Shown: positions 28,852 through 36,704, counted from the first letter of the stretch. The stretch is 47,492 nucleotides of DNA from CAZGRP01 sp964527995 (GCA_964527995.1 CAZGRP010000029.1:1-47492), one strand, 5' to 3'. The notes: a model not told the origin generated them from the letters alone. Made by a program: numbers and translations.

Positions 28852-28870
28852 GGGACGAATCGGAGGCAAA

Positions 28871-29986
28871 ATGGTCCAAATCGAAGCCGTTGCATCGGGG
28901 AAGGATCGCAAGACTTTCATCCTGTTTCCGTGGCGCATCTACCAGGGTGATCCCAACTGGGTGCCGCCGCTGATCCTCGACATGAAGAACATGCTCAACC
29001 CGAGAAAAAACCCCTTCTTTCTCCATGCCAGAGTGGAGCTGTTTCTGGCCAGGCGCAACAGCGAAGTCGTGGGACGTGTGGCGGCCATTGTGAATGACAA
29101 TCACAACCAATTCCACAATGAAAAAGCGGCCTTCTTCGGCTTCTTCGAGAGCATCGACGATCCGGACGTGGCGGCAGCGCTGCTCGAGCAGGTGGAGGAG
29201 TGGGGCCGCCGGGAAGGCATGTCGGTCGTGCGCGGGCCGATGAACTTTTCGACCAATGACACCTGCGGCCTGCTCATCGACGGTTTCGACTCGCCCCCTG
29301 TCATCATGATGCCTTACAACCCGCCCTACTACATCGATCTTTTGGAAAAAGCCGGCTACACCAAGGCCAAGGATCTCTATGCCTACTTCATGGACCACAA
29401 GACGCCGCTATCCCCGCGTGTGGTCAAGGTTGCCGAGAAGGCCATGCACGACGAGGGGCTGACGCTGCGCAGCCTGAACATGAAAGAATTCGATGCCGAA
29501 CTTGCGCGTGTCAAGGCTATCTACAACTCGGCCTGGGAACGAAATTGGGGGTTTGTGCCCATGACAGATGAGGAATTCAGCCACATGGCCAAAGAGCTCA
29601 AGCCCATTGTCGATCCCGATCTGGTGTTGATCGCTGAAGTGGGTGGCGAGCCGGCCGGATTCGCCCTCTGCCTGCCGGACTACAACCAGATTCTGCGCCG
29701 AATCAACGGCCGGCTGCTGCCGTTCGGCATCTTCCGCCTGCTGTGGAACAAACGCCGGATCAATGGCCTGCGCGTGCTCACCCTGGGGGTGACCCCCAAG
29801 TACCGCCAGAGTCGGGCCATCGCCCCAAGTTTTTATCGCAGCATCTACGAAGTCGGCATAAGGAAAGGATACGTCTGGGGGGAGTTTTCGTGGATATTGG
29901 AGGACAACGTCCTCATGAATCGCGCCCTGAAGCTGTTGGGCGCCAGGCACTACAAGACCTACCGCATCTACGAGAAGGCGTTATGA
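28871..29986 (+). CDS. bcerS: Bacterial ceramide synthase-type N-acyltransferase (GNAT-fold family)
   Basis: 371 residues from ATG 28871, with GGAGG four bases upstream. The protein matches the family of about 370-390 residues that includes Caulobacter bCerS: FPWRIYQGDPNWVPPLILDMKNML (about 18-41), RNSEVVGRVAAIVNDNHN, FFGFFESIDD, VVRGPMNFSTNDTCGLLIDGF, PYNPPYYIDLLEKAGYTKAKDLYAY, and a C-terminal GNAT half with LTLGVTPKYRQSRAIAPSFYRSI and WGEFSWILEDNVLMNRALKLLGA. bCerS transfers an acyl group to the amino group of 3-ketosphinganine or sphinganine. No signal peptide. Its position after spt supports the role; catalysis in this organism is inferred. Family members elsewhere are often just called hypothetical proteins. 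Confidence 0.83.
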   Translation: MVQIEAVASGKDRKTFILFPWRIYQGDPNWVPPLILDMKNMLNPRKNPFFLHARVELFLARRNSEVVGRVAAIVNDNHNQFHNEKAAFFGFFESIDDPDVAAALLEQVEEWGRREGMSVVRGPMNFSTNDTCGLLIDGFDSPPVIMMPYNPPYYIDLLEKAGYTKAKDLYAYFMDHKTPLSPRVVKVAEKAMHDEGLTLRSLNMKEFDAELARVKAIYNSAWERNWGFVPMTDEEFSHMAKELKPIVDPDLVLIAEVGGEPAGFALCLPDYNQILRRINGRLLPFGIFRLLWNKRRINGLRVLTLGVTPKYRQSRAIAPSFYRSIYEVGIRKGYVWGEFSWILEDNVLMNRALKLLGARHYKTYRIYEKAL

Positions 29987-30043
29987 TGTCCAGTCAGGCT
30001 GCTCTTCTGTCAACTGCCTTTTCCCCTGTTGGGGCATACTCTG

Positions 30044-30388
30044 CTACTCAAGCCAGTAGAGGATCCGCCCACACCCCTCGCAAGTGATGATCTCCTGTTC
30101 AGACCGCCCACGAGTCGTAACCGCCGTTGGTAGCCGCATGAAGCAGCCCAGGCAGGTGTCGTGTCTCACCGGCACGATGGCGCGCTTGTAGCGCGCCCGC
30201 AGCCTTTCGTAGGTATAGAGAAGCGGCTTGCTGAGTCTGGCAGCCAGCTCGCTGCGCGCCTCTTCCAGTTTGGCCTTGCCCTCGATCTCGAAGCCGAGTT
30301 GCTGGACCTCATTGATTTCCCGCATCATGAGATCGAGATCCTGCAACTGCACCAGTATGTCAATCTGCTTATTCCGCTGTTCGGTCAT
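30044..30388 (-). CDS. Short CdsZ/DUF164-like C4 zinc-ribbon protein
   Basis: 114 residues from ATG 30388. The N-terminal half is a helical, heptad-like segment (LQDLDLMMREINEVQQLGFEIEGKAKLEEAR), then LLYTYERLRARYKRAIVPV and a four-cysteine ribbon with C79, C82, C103 and C106 (CLGC...CEGC). The order matches the C-terminal part of the CdsZ/DUF164 (zf-RING_7) family. Typical members have about 230-250 residues with a long N-terminal coiled coil; this one has lost most of that part. Possible nucleic-acid or ribosome-associated role, not proven. The start overlaps the end of the EIIA gene by 20 bp, so the two are probably translationally coupled. Confidence 0.78.
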   Translation of the reverse strand: MTEQRNKQIDILVQLQDLDLMMREINEVQQLGFEIEGKAKLEEARSELAARLSKPLLYTYERLRARYKRAIVPVRHDTCLGCFMRLPTAVTTRGRSEQEIITCEGCGRILYWLE

Positions 30389-30842
30389 CGTCGAATACCT
30401 CGAGGAATTCTCTATAGGTCGTAACTTTGGCCAGCTGTTCACGCTTGGCCGCGTCGCTCAAGGTTTCCACCAGCTTGCCAAGGATGGGTAGATAGCGGTT
30501 CTCTTCCTCGATCGGCGGGGCCAGGACCATGAAGATGAGATACACGGGCTCGTGGTCCACGGCATCGAAGTCGATTCCCTGCCGCGAATGGCCGAAGGCG
30601 ATCATCACTTCGCTGGCGGCCGTGGTGCGACCGTGCGGGATGGCCACTCCTTTGCCGATGCCGGTGCTCCCCAGGCGCTCTCGCTGCCTCAGCATGCTGA
30701 GCAGGATCTCCCGGTTCTTGATAAACTGCGCCCGGACGAAGCGGTCGGCCAGCTCGATCAGCGACTCATCCTTGGTTTTTGCCTTCAGGTCTGGAACAAA
30801 CAACTCCTCACGGAAGTAGCGCTTCAGTTCCTTTTGTTCCAT
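30369..30842 (-). CDS. PTS EIIA domain protein, nitrogen/fructose type (PtsN-like)
   Basis: 157 residues from ATG 30842, chosen because GGAGG lies four bases upstream; an ATG at 30875 is in frame but has no ribosome binding site. The EIIA-Fru/Ntr fold is clear: FIKNREILLSMLRQRERLGSTGIGKGVAIPHGRT with phospho-acceptor H70, then ASEVMIAFGHSRQGIDFDA and VYLIFMVLAPPIEEENRYLPILGKL. No EIIB or EIIC is attached or nearby, so a regulatory role of the PtsN kind is more likely than sugar transport. Cytosolic. It is the third gene of the manC operon; the link with GDP-mannose synthesis suggests control of polysaccharide formation, which is inference. Confidence 0.88.
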   Translation of the reverse strand: MEQKELKRYFREELFVPDLKAKTKDESLIELADRFVRAQFIKNREILLSMLRQRERLGSTGIGKGVAIPHGRTTAASEVMIAFGHSRQGIDFDAVDHEPVYLIFMVLAPPIEEENRYLPILGKLVETLSDAAKREQLAKVTTYREFLEVFDDDRTAE

Positions 30843-30876
30843 TTTTCCTCCGCCCGACCCGACGGGGTCGTCCATC

Positions 30877-31134
30877 TCAGTGCGCACCAGATTCACGTTC
30901 AATCACCTTCCGCAAGGCCGGAACCACGTAGACGTTTTCGAGGTTCAGCCTGCTCAACTCTCTCGCAATGATCTCGACTTTACGCGCCGGGGTCAGGTCG
31001 CGATGCACGATCAAGACCTGCTCGCCCTTCACCCTGCACAAGCCGCCGACAAAGTCACCACGTTCATAACGCACTCGGATCGACAAGTCTCCAGCCAGTT
31101 TTTCGATCATTTCGAGCAGCTGTTCGCTTTTCAT
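30877..31134 (-). CDS. 85-aa conserved-type protein of the manC operon, function unknown
   Basis: 85 residues. Sequence MKSEQLLEMIEKLAGDLSIR, then VRYERGDFVGGLCRVKGEQVLIVHRDLTP and ARKVEIIARELSRLNLENVYVVPALRKVIER suggests an alpha-beta-beta-alpha protein. Its ATG overlaps the manC stop by one base (TGATG), and its stop is 34 bp before the EIIA start, which supports a real, coupled gene. No named domain recognised. Confidence 0.75.
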   Translation of the reverse strand: MKSEQLLEMIEKLAGDLSIRVRYERGDFVGGLCRVKGEQVLIVHRDLTPARKVEIIARELSRLNLENVYVVPALRKVIERESGAH

Positions 31135-32207
31135 CAGAGGTATTGGTGCAGTTTCTTCCGGCGGATGATTTCGACGAGATCCTTAACCTCCTGCGCACGA
31201 CTCCGTGCGCAAACCAGCAAAGCGTCCGGCGTGTCCACAATGACAAGATCTTCAATGCCGACCGCGGCGACCAACCTGTCCGGGGCATCGATCAGACAGC
31301 CGCGCACGTCTTTCAGTGCTACATGGTCACCGGTACGGGCGTTTCCGGTCTCGTCCTTGGGTGCCAGATTGTAGACCTCCTCCCAGCTCCCCAGGTCCTT
31401 CCAGCCGAAGTCGCCGCGCAGCACCATCACGTTCCTGGCATGCTCCATCACCCCGTAGTCGATTGAAATGCTGCGGATCTGGGCATACACCCGCTCCACC
31501 ACTTCCTCCTCCTGGGGGGTTCCAATGGCTTTCTCGATTTCCAGGAGGCCATCGTGGAGCTGAGAAAGCAGCTCCTCGATTTCGTGCAGGATTGTGTCGA
31601 CGCGCCAGAGAAAAATGCCGCTGTTCCAGAGGAAGTCGCCGCTGGCGAGAAAGCGCTTCGCCGTCGCCAGGTTGGGTTTCTCGGCGAAGGTTTTCACCCG
31701 GTAGGCTTGTGCACCATCGATCTCGATGGGATCGCCCTGGTACTGGATGTACCCGTATCCAGTGGCCGGATAGGTTGGTTCGATGCCGATGGTGATGAGA
31801 GCCGAGGTGTCGCGGGCGACCTTTTCGCCGGCACTCAGGACGCGCCGAAAGGCGTCTTCCTTCTCGATGAGGTGATCGGCGGGCAGCACCACCATCACAC
31901 CTTGCGGATCAACCCGCTTGATATGAACTGAGGCCAGCCCGATGCAGGGCGCCGTGTTCTTGCCCTTGGGTTCGACCAGCAGATTTTCCGGCTTCAGGAA
32001 TGGCAGGTGCTCGCGGATGGCGTTGGCTTGGGTGCGGGTGGAAACGACGAACAGGTTCTCTGGAGGCACGAGGGGAAGCAGTCGATCGGCGGTCCGTTGG
32101 ATCAGCGACCGGTCCTCAAAGAGGCGAAGGAGTTGCTTCGGCTTCTTCTCGCGGCTCTTGGGCCAGAAGCGCGTGCCGCTCCCACCGGCCATGATGACAG
32201 CGAACAT
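31134..32207 (-). CDS. manC: Mannose-1-phosphate guanylyltransferase (GDP-mannose synthesis)
   Basis: 357 residues from ATG 32207, with GGAGGG upstream. It makes GDP-mannose from mannose-1-phosphate and GTP. The nucleotidyltransferase signature AVIMAGGSGTRFWPKSREKKPKQLL is at 3-27; VLPADHLI, GIEPTYPATGYGYIQ, FAEKPN, FLWNSGIFLW and FGWKDLGSWE follow in the family order. It is the short form without the C-terminal phosphomannose-isomerase domain. First gene of the operon manC, 85-aa gene, EIIA, CdsZ-like. GDP-mannose would serve the GT2 polysaccharide synthase encoded nearby (36584) or LPS/glycan synthesis. An intrinsic terminator lies about 32-86 bp above its start. Confidence 0.93.
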   Translation of the reverse strand: MFAVIMAGGSGTRFWPKSREKKPKQLLRLFEDRSLIQRTADRLLPLVPPENLFVVSTRTQANAIREHLPFLKPENLLVEPKGKNTAPCIGLASVHIKRVDPQGVMVVLPADHLIEKEDAFRRVLSAGEKVARDTSALITIGIEPTYPATGYGYIQYQGDPIEIDGAQAYRVKTFAEKPNLATAKRFLASGDFLWNSGIFLWRVDTILHEIEELLSQLHDGLLEIEKAIGTPQEEEVVERVYAQIRSISIDYGVMEHARNVMVLRGDFGWKDLGSWEEVYNLAPKDETGNARTGDHVALKDVRGCLIDAPDRLVAAVGIEDLVIVDTPDALLVCARSRAQEVKDLVEIIRRKKLHQYL

Positions 32208-32238
32208 GAGCGAAACCCTCCAGGCTATATGTGGACAA

Positions 32239-32293
32239 CAAAAAAGGTCTCTATCCCCGGTGTCACAGCATCAAGCTGCCCAAGGATAGGACC
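32239..32293 (-). terminator. Intrinsic terminator in the manC leader (or end of the GGR transcript)
   Basis: On the minus strand GGTCCTATCC pairs with GGATAGAGACC (one bulge) and is followed by TTTTTTG (32239-32245). The 27-nt loop contains a small inner hairpin CAGC/GCTG. About 77 bp past the GGR stop and about 32 bp before the manC ATG. Confidence 0.7.
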
Positions 32294-32370
32294 TCAGCGT
32301 ATTTGGTGTGGCTCGTGGAAATCACCCATCTCGTGCATTTCCATATAGGAAAAAGGTAGCAAAACGGGCC

Positions 32371-33621
32371 TCAAAAATCAAGGGATTTGTTGGCCGAGTG
32401 CCACAGCTGTGAGCGCCACATGCGCCGCAGGTGTTGGGCGGTCGCCCTGCCCACCAGCCCCGGATGCCGCCGGGCGATCTTCCACAGGAGTCCAGCGTCG
32501 AGCTCGCCTCGCAACAGAGGAGGCACGAGTTCAGGCTCCAGCCCGGAAAGCAGCGCCACCTTCTCGTCCCACTGTTGGTCTGTGTATTTTGACAGTCGTT
32601 GGTTCAACGTCCACCCGACTGCAAAGGTTCGGCCGTGTCTGCGCCGCCAGCCCTTGTCAAACTCTCGCAGCGCCGCGCTCGATACATCGCCCGAACGCAC
32701 ACAGCGGGCGGCGACATCACCCGCCAGCCTGCCGAGATCGATTGCATAACGGATGCCCTCGCCGACGAGTGTGGAGATGAGGCCGGCCGCGTCGCCCACG
32801 GCGATGACTCCATGACCGACGGCAGTGGGAAGTGGCGGCTGGCTAGGGATCGTGCCGATGTGCAGCTCGATCGGGCTGGCACCGGCGAGAGCACCGTCCA
32901 GGATGTCGGAGCGCTGAATCAATCGGTCGAGATAGCGGCGGGGATCGTCCTTGGTGTCAGGCCGAATCATGCCGACCCCAGCCCGCAGGCGGCCGCCGCC
33001 GCGCGAGAAAAGCCAGGCATACCCGGCGGGAGCGACCTGGCTGCCGAACAGAAACACGACGTGATGATCCGGCCAGTGAGGCGCGTACAGATCGTATTCG
33101 GCCCCCAGACCGTAGCGAGTCAATGGGCCGGCGAGGCCGGCCTTTCGGGCGATGATGCCCCGTGCACCGCTGGCATCGATCACTACACGTGCCGGCCACT
33201 TCTCCAGCCGTCCGTTCGCCACGGCCTCCACGCCAGTGACGGCATCCGCACGGAAAATGGGCCTCTGCACGATCGTATGTAAGCGAATGACTGCCCCGGC
33301 CGCCACCGCCTGCTCGGCCAGGTACTGATAGAGGCCGCGCACGTCGAGAACGCAGGCCACAGCTTCGGGGTACTCGAAGACAGCCTCCCGGGAGGGCGAC
33401 AAAAATCTTCCAGTGCGGATGGGATGCATGAAGCGCTCGGGGATGCCAAGAGCGCGAAGTTTTTCGATCCAGCTGCCACCGCTTGTGTGGATGGGGTAGC
33501 CGATTTCCTTGCTCTTCTCGAACACGACCACCGAGGCACCTGCCGCAGCAGCGGCTGCCGCCGCGGAAAGCCCCGCCGGCCCGCCGCCCACGACGATGAC
33601 GTCTACGCCGCCCAGCTCCAT
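32371..33621 (-). CDS. Geranylgeranyl reductase-family FAD-dependent oxidoreductase
   Basis: 416 residues. The FAD-binding GxGxxG motif is VVGGGPAGLSAA (10-21), EKSKEIGYPIHTSGG matches the family's second region, and GVIAVGDAAGLISTLVGEGIRYAI is the third FAD motif with the GD pair. These fit the GGR/BchP superfamily, which reduces isoprenoid double bonds (for example in quinone side chains or polyprenyl lipids) and also contains other flavin oxidoreductases. The substrate is not determined. Cytosolic or membrane-associated. Start ATG 33621 has only a weak purine stretch, so a slightly later GTG could also serve. It lies below the thioredoxin gene, after a strong terminator, so it should have its own promoter. 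Confidence 0.86.
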   Translation of the reverse strand: MELGGVDVIVVGGGPAGLSAAAAAAAAGASVVVFEKSKEIGYPIHTSGGSWIEKLRALGIPERFMHPIRTGRFLSPSREAVFEYPEAVACVLDVRGLYQYLAEQAVAAGAVIRLHTIVQRPIFRADAVTGVEAVANGRLEKWPARVVIDASGARGIIARKAGLAGPLTRYGLGAEYDLYAPHWPDHHVVFLFGSQVAPAGYAWLFSRGGGRLRAGVGMIRPDTKDDPRRYLDRLIQRSDILDGALAGASPIELHIGTIPSQPPLPTAVGHGVIAVGDAAGLISTLVGEGIRYAIDLGRLAGDVAARCVRSGDVSSAALREFDKGWRRRHGRTFAVGWTLNQRLSKYTDQQWDEKVALLSGLEPELVPPLLRGELDAGLLWKIARRHPGLVGRATAQHLRRMWRSQLWHSANKSLDF

Positions 33622-33660
33622 GGCTCTGTCAACTTAGCTCAAAGATCAAGGTGTTTGCAC

Positions 33661-33693
33661 ACAAACAAAAGCACCCGACCTGATGCCGGGTGC
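33661..33693 (-). terminator. Intrinsic terminator of trxA
   Basis: Perfect 7-bp stem GCACCCG / CGGGTGC with a 9-nt loop, followed on the minus strand by TTTTGTTTGT (33661-33670), about 32 bp past the trxA stop. Confidence 0.85.
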
Positions 33694-33724
33694 CTGGAAG
33701 ACATGCGCCTTTCTGTTCCCCACC

Positions 33725-34051
33725 TTATGCCAAGACCGAGTCCAGCTTCTCGGTGATGACTTTCTTGGGCACAGCGCCGATGATCTGCTCGGCCACTTTT
33801 CCGTCTTTGACGATCAAAAGAGTTGGAATGCTGCGAATGCCGAAGCGCGCGGCGACATTTGGATTGCTATCCACGTCCAGCTTCCCCACTTTCACCTTGC
33901 CCTCATACTCGCTGGCGATTTCTTCGACTGCCGGTGCAATCATTTTGCAGGGCCCACACCAGTCAGCCCAGAAATCGATCAACACGGGTACATCGGATGA
34001 AAGAACCTCCTGCTCAAAGTTTTGGTCCGTAATTTCAACCAGGTTGGCCAT
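33725..34051 (-). CDS. trxA: Thioredoxin
   Basis: 108 residues, the usual length. Active site WCGPC at 31-35 (C32, C35), preceded by VLIDFWAD and followed by the cis-proline region IRSIPTLLIVKDG; the end KVITEKLDSVLA is typical. General cytosolic disulfide reductase. GAGGAG lies just upstream of the ATG. Its own promoter at 34109-34137 and terminator at 33661-33693 make it a single-gene unit. Confidence 0.97.
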   Translation of the reverse strand: MANLVEITDQNFEQEVLSSDVPVLIDFWADWCGPCKMIAPAVEEIASEYEGKVKVGKLDVDSNPNVAARFGIRSIPTLLIVKDGKVAEQIIGAVPKKVITEKLDSVLA

Positions 34052-34108
34052 CTCGGATCTCCTCTACGTATTCAGAACGAGCACTCCGATCGTAAGCTGT
34101 CGGCGTTC

Positions 34109-34137
34109 AAGTTACGTACCGGTGTGCAAAATTTCAA
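34109..34137 (-). promoter_or_regulatory. Sigma70-like promoter of trxA
   Basis: Minus-strand TTGAAA (34132-34137), 17-bp spacer, TAACTT (34109-34114); leader of about 50 nt before the trxA ATG. Confidence 0.55.
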
Positions 34138-34177
34138 GGTCTTTTTGCCAGGGCTGCCAATCTAACACGGCCCCGAC

Positions 34178-34199
34178 AACTCCCTATTCCCAGGGAGCT
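34178..34199 (-). terminator. Hairpin overlapping the stop of the barrel gene
   Basis: Stem AGCTCCCT / AGGGAGTT (8 bp with one G/T pair) and a 6-nt loop; it overlaps the stop codon of the outer-membrane protein gene. No strong T-tract, so a weak terminator at best. Confidence 0.4.
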
Positions 34200-35109
34200 A
34201 CTTGCGCAGAAAAGCGAGCCCCATGCCGAAGGTCGCACCGGCTGTGGTGTTGCGGCCGCTGACGATCTGCTCCCACAGCACGGAAAGCTCCACCCGTGGC
34301 GACGCACGGTAGACGAGCTGCACCTGCGCTTTGGCAAAGTCTTCCAGCCGCCCTGTACCAATCAGGCTACCCGTGGAGCCCAGGCCCGGATCGATGAGGC
34401 CGGCCTTCTCAGCAAAAGCCCGCACGCCGTATAGTTTCACCATGGCAAGCACAGAGCCGCCGAGATCGTACCCCAATTCCGCGGCGAAGGGAAGTTCGTC
34501 CACCGGGGCTCCGCTGCGCGCTCGGTAGCCGACTTCCAGACTGACATAGCCCCGATACTTCAAGATCGATCTGCCTGCCAGCAATAACATCTCGAAATCA
34601 GTCTGTCCGTCACCCAGCGGTGGCGCACCGCCGAGTTTTTCGGGAGAGGTCTCATACCCCGGCGCCACCTTCAGACCGAATTGCAACGACAGCACATAGG
34701 GTTGGGTCGCCAGACCGTACTTGAGACCCAGGTAAAGATCGGCCAGACCCGCACTGCGACTTACAGCCATACCCGACCGGTAGGTGAGGCGCTTGTACGG
34801 CGCTGTTGCAACCAGCGTTAGAGTGCTAGACAGGCCATACTCTCCATAGGCATAGACCCCGAAGTCCTCGAACTGGCCGTTGCTCCCGAGTCGCTGCCTG
34901 ACTCCTTGCAGATCGTAGAAGTCTTGCGCCAGAAAGAGGAGCAGGGTGGTCTTGACGTAGAGCCCTCCCGGGCGCTGCAACCAGGCCCCGGCATTGGCAG
35001 GAACTGCAGAAACGATCCATACCAGCAGCAGCACTGCCATCCGGCACCTGCCGGAATGTGCGACCGAAACCGCTCTCCGTTTACCTGTCCGGGGCGGGCA
35101 CGACTTCAT
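34198..35109 (-). CDS. Outer-membrane beta-barrel protein coupled to a GT2 synthase
   Basis: 303 residues from ATG 35109, whose ATG overlaps the stop of the GT2 gene (ATGA), so the two are translationally coupled. The frame is open for 153 codons above, but this is only the shadow of the GT2 gene. Signal peptide after a basic leader: MAVLLLVWIVSAVPANAG. The mature part has alternating-hydrophobic strands with aromatic ends (GGLYVKTTLLLFLAQDFYDL, YGEYGLSSTLTLVATAPYK, ADLYLGLKYGL, RVELSVLWEQIV) and ends in a short strand GMGLAFLRK, as in about 12- to 14-stranded barrels of the phenol-degradation-MetA/OmpL type. With the GT2 partner, an export role for its product is possible; this is inference. 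Confidence 0.75.
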   Translation of the reverse strand: MKSCPPRTGKRRAVSVAHSGRCRMAVLLLVWIVSAVPANAGAWLQRPGGLYVKTTLLLFLAQDFYDLQGVRQRLGSNGQFEDFGVYAYGEYGLSSTLTLVATAPYKRLTYRSGMAVSRSAGLADLYLGLKYGLATQPYVLSLQFGLKVAPGYETSPEKLGGAPPLGDGQTDFEMLLLAGRSILKYRGYVSLEVGYRARSGAPVDELPFAAELGYDLGGSVLAMVKLYGVRAFAEKAGLIDPGLGSTGSLIGTGRLEDFAKAQVQLVYRASPRVELSVLWEQIVSGRNTTAGATFGMGLAFLRK

Positions 35110-36584
35110 CGGGTCTCTTTGGGATGCAAAGGTTGCCGCGCCTGTACCAGAGAGCCGATCCCCATGTAGAAGAAGCCGAATTGGAAAAGCACGAAGAAAG
35201 GCAGGGAGAAGTACGCCCCGCGCAGGAGGAAGTAGACAAGTCCTGCCGTGAAGTAGAGCCCCATGCCGATTTCCAGAAAGGGGAGCAAGGTCGACGAGCT
35301 GCGGTAGCTCCGGGTCCGCCAGTCGTCCCGGCGGTGCTCGATCCGATACTTCGGCGTGCGCTTGAACTCGCCGCGGCGCTTGAACAGGGCTTCGACCACC
35401 GCCTTGGCGTTGTTGAGGGACATGCCGATGCCGAGCGCCATCAGAAAGGGAAGGTAGCGCCACCGCCCGCGGCGGCGGCCGACGGCGTGCCGCTCGGCGA
35501 CGTCGTAGTAGATCATAACCGATAGGCTGGACGAAAAAAACATCGCGATGTAGCCGTAGAGCATCCACTTCCAGCCGAGCGCAAACTGTACTTGCAACGC
35601 CGGCAACAGCAGCATCGCTGGGATGGCCATGAGAAGATAGCTGAAGTTGCTGCAGAGATGGACCGCCGCCTCCAGGCGCACTTTCCAGGGAAGATCGCTG
35701 CGCAAGATGCCGGGGAGCAGTTTTCGCGCCGTTTCCACGCTGCCCTTCGCCCAGCGATGCTGCTGCGTCTTGTAGGCAGAGATCTCAACCGGTAACTCCC
35801 CAGGCGCCACGACGTCGGGAAGAAAGACGAACCTCCAGCCGGCGAGCTGGGCCCGATAGCTGAGGTCGAGGTCCTCTGTGATGGTGTCGTATTGCCAGCC
35901 TCCGGCGCTGAAGATGGCTTCGCGCCGCCAGACGCCGGCCGTGCCATTGAAGTTGAAGAAACGTCCGGAGCGACTTCGCGCCGTGTGTTCGATGAGGAAA
36001 TGACCATCCAGGAAAATCGCCTGTACGCGGGTGAGCAAGGAATAGTCTCGATTGATATGCCCCCAGCGCGCCTGCACCATGCCGATCTCCGGGTCGTGAA
36101 ACTGCGGCACGATGGCACGCAAGAAGTCCGGAGCAGGCACGAAGTCGGCGTCAAAGACGGCCAGCAGATCGCCGCGTGCGCGCAGGAGGCCGAACTGCAG
36201 TGCCCCGGCTTTGTACCCCGTGCGGTCGTTGCGGCGCAAATGCTCGATCTGCCAACCCTGGGCCCTGGCTCGGGCAACCGCGACAGCCGCCACCTCGAGG
36301 GTCTCATCCGTCGAGTCGTCCAGAACCTGGATCTCGAGGCGATCGCGCGGGTAGTCCAGGCGGCAGACCGCCTCGATCAGCCGCTCAACCACGTATTTCT
36401 CATTGTAGATAGGCAACTGTACCGTCACCCGCGGCCAAACCGCAGGTTCCGGCGGAGGCGGCGCCTGCCGGCGCCGGTGTTTGAAGAACAGATAAAGCAA
36501 GAAGTACTTGTGCAATCCGAAGAAGGCTAGCGCCAGTAATCCTGCTGCATAGAAAAGGATCAGAATCAGATTCAGAGAGTCCAT
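35106..36584 (-). CDS. Processive family-2 glycosyltransferase, cellulose/mannan synthase-like
   Basis: 492 residues. One N-terminal membrane helix (about 6-33), a cytosolic GT2 domain, then four or more C-terminal helices (about 310-375 and 425-480). Processive GT2 motifs are complete: PIYNEKYVVERLI (58-70), DDSTDET (D89, D90), DADF (D145, D147), TEDLDLSYR (236-244) and QQHRW (274-278). The arrangement is like CslA glucomannan 4-beta-mannosyltransferases and bacterial beta-glycan synthases. Donor is not certain; GDP-mannose from the manC product is a reasonable guess. A barrel gene follows with an ATGA overlap. No PilZ or BcsB-like gene is adjacent. Confidence 0.9.
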   Translation of the reverse strand: MDSLNLILILFYAAGLLALAFFGLHKYFLLYLFFKHRRRQAPPPPEPAVWPRVTVQLPIYNEKYVVERLIEAVCRLDYPRDRLEIQVLDDSTDETLEVAAVAVARARAQGWQIEHLRRNDRTGYKAGALQFGLLRARGDLLAVFDADFVPAPDFLRAIVPQFHDPEIGMVQARWGHINRDYSLLTRVQAIFLDGHFLIEHTARSRSGRFFNFNGTAGVWRREAIFSAGGWQYDTITEDLDLSYRAQLAGWRFVFLPDVVAPGELPVEISAYKTQQHRWAKGSVETARKLLPGILRSDLPWKVRLEAAVHLCSNFSYLLMAIPAMLLLPALQVQFALGWKWMLYGYIAMFFSSSLSVMIYYDVAERHAVGRRRGRWRYLPFLMALGIGMSLNNAKAVVEALFKRRGEFKRTPKYRIEHRRDDWRTRSYRSSSTLLPFLEIGMGLYFTAGLVYFLLRGAYFSLPFFVLFQFGFFYMGIGSLVQARQPLHPKETR

Positions 36585-36704
36585 ACGCGTCCAGCAACCT
36601 CGGTTCGCAGGTTCCGCGGCCCGTTCCCATGGAGTCGATCTAGAACCTCAACTCGTACACGGAAACAGTTATTCCCACCCCGAGGTCGTGCGCAGCGCAG
36701 TCCG

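Noticed and set aside
35110..35568. N-terminal extension of the outer-membrane barrel protein by 153 codons
   Set aside because: It lies entirely inside the GT2 gene in another frame, reads as arginine/proline-rich shadow, and the coupled ATG at 35109 gives a signal peptide.
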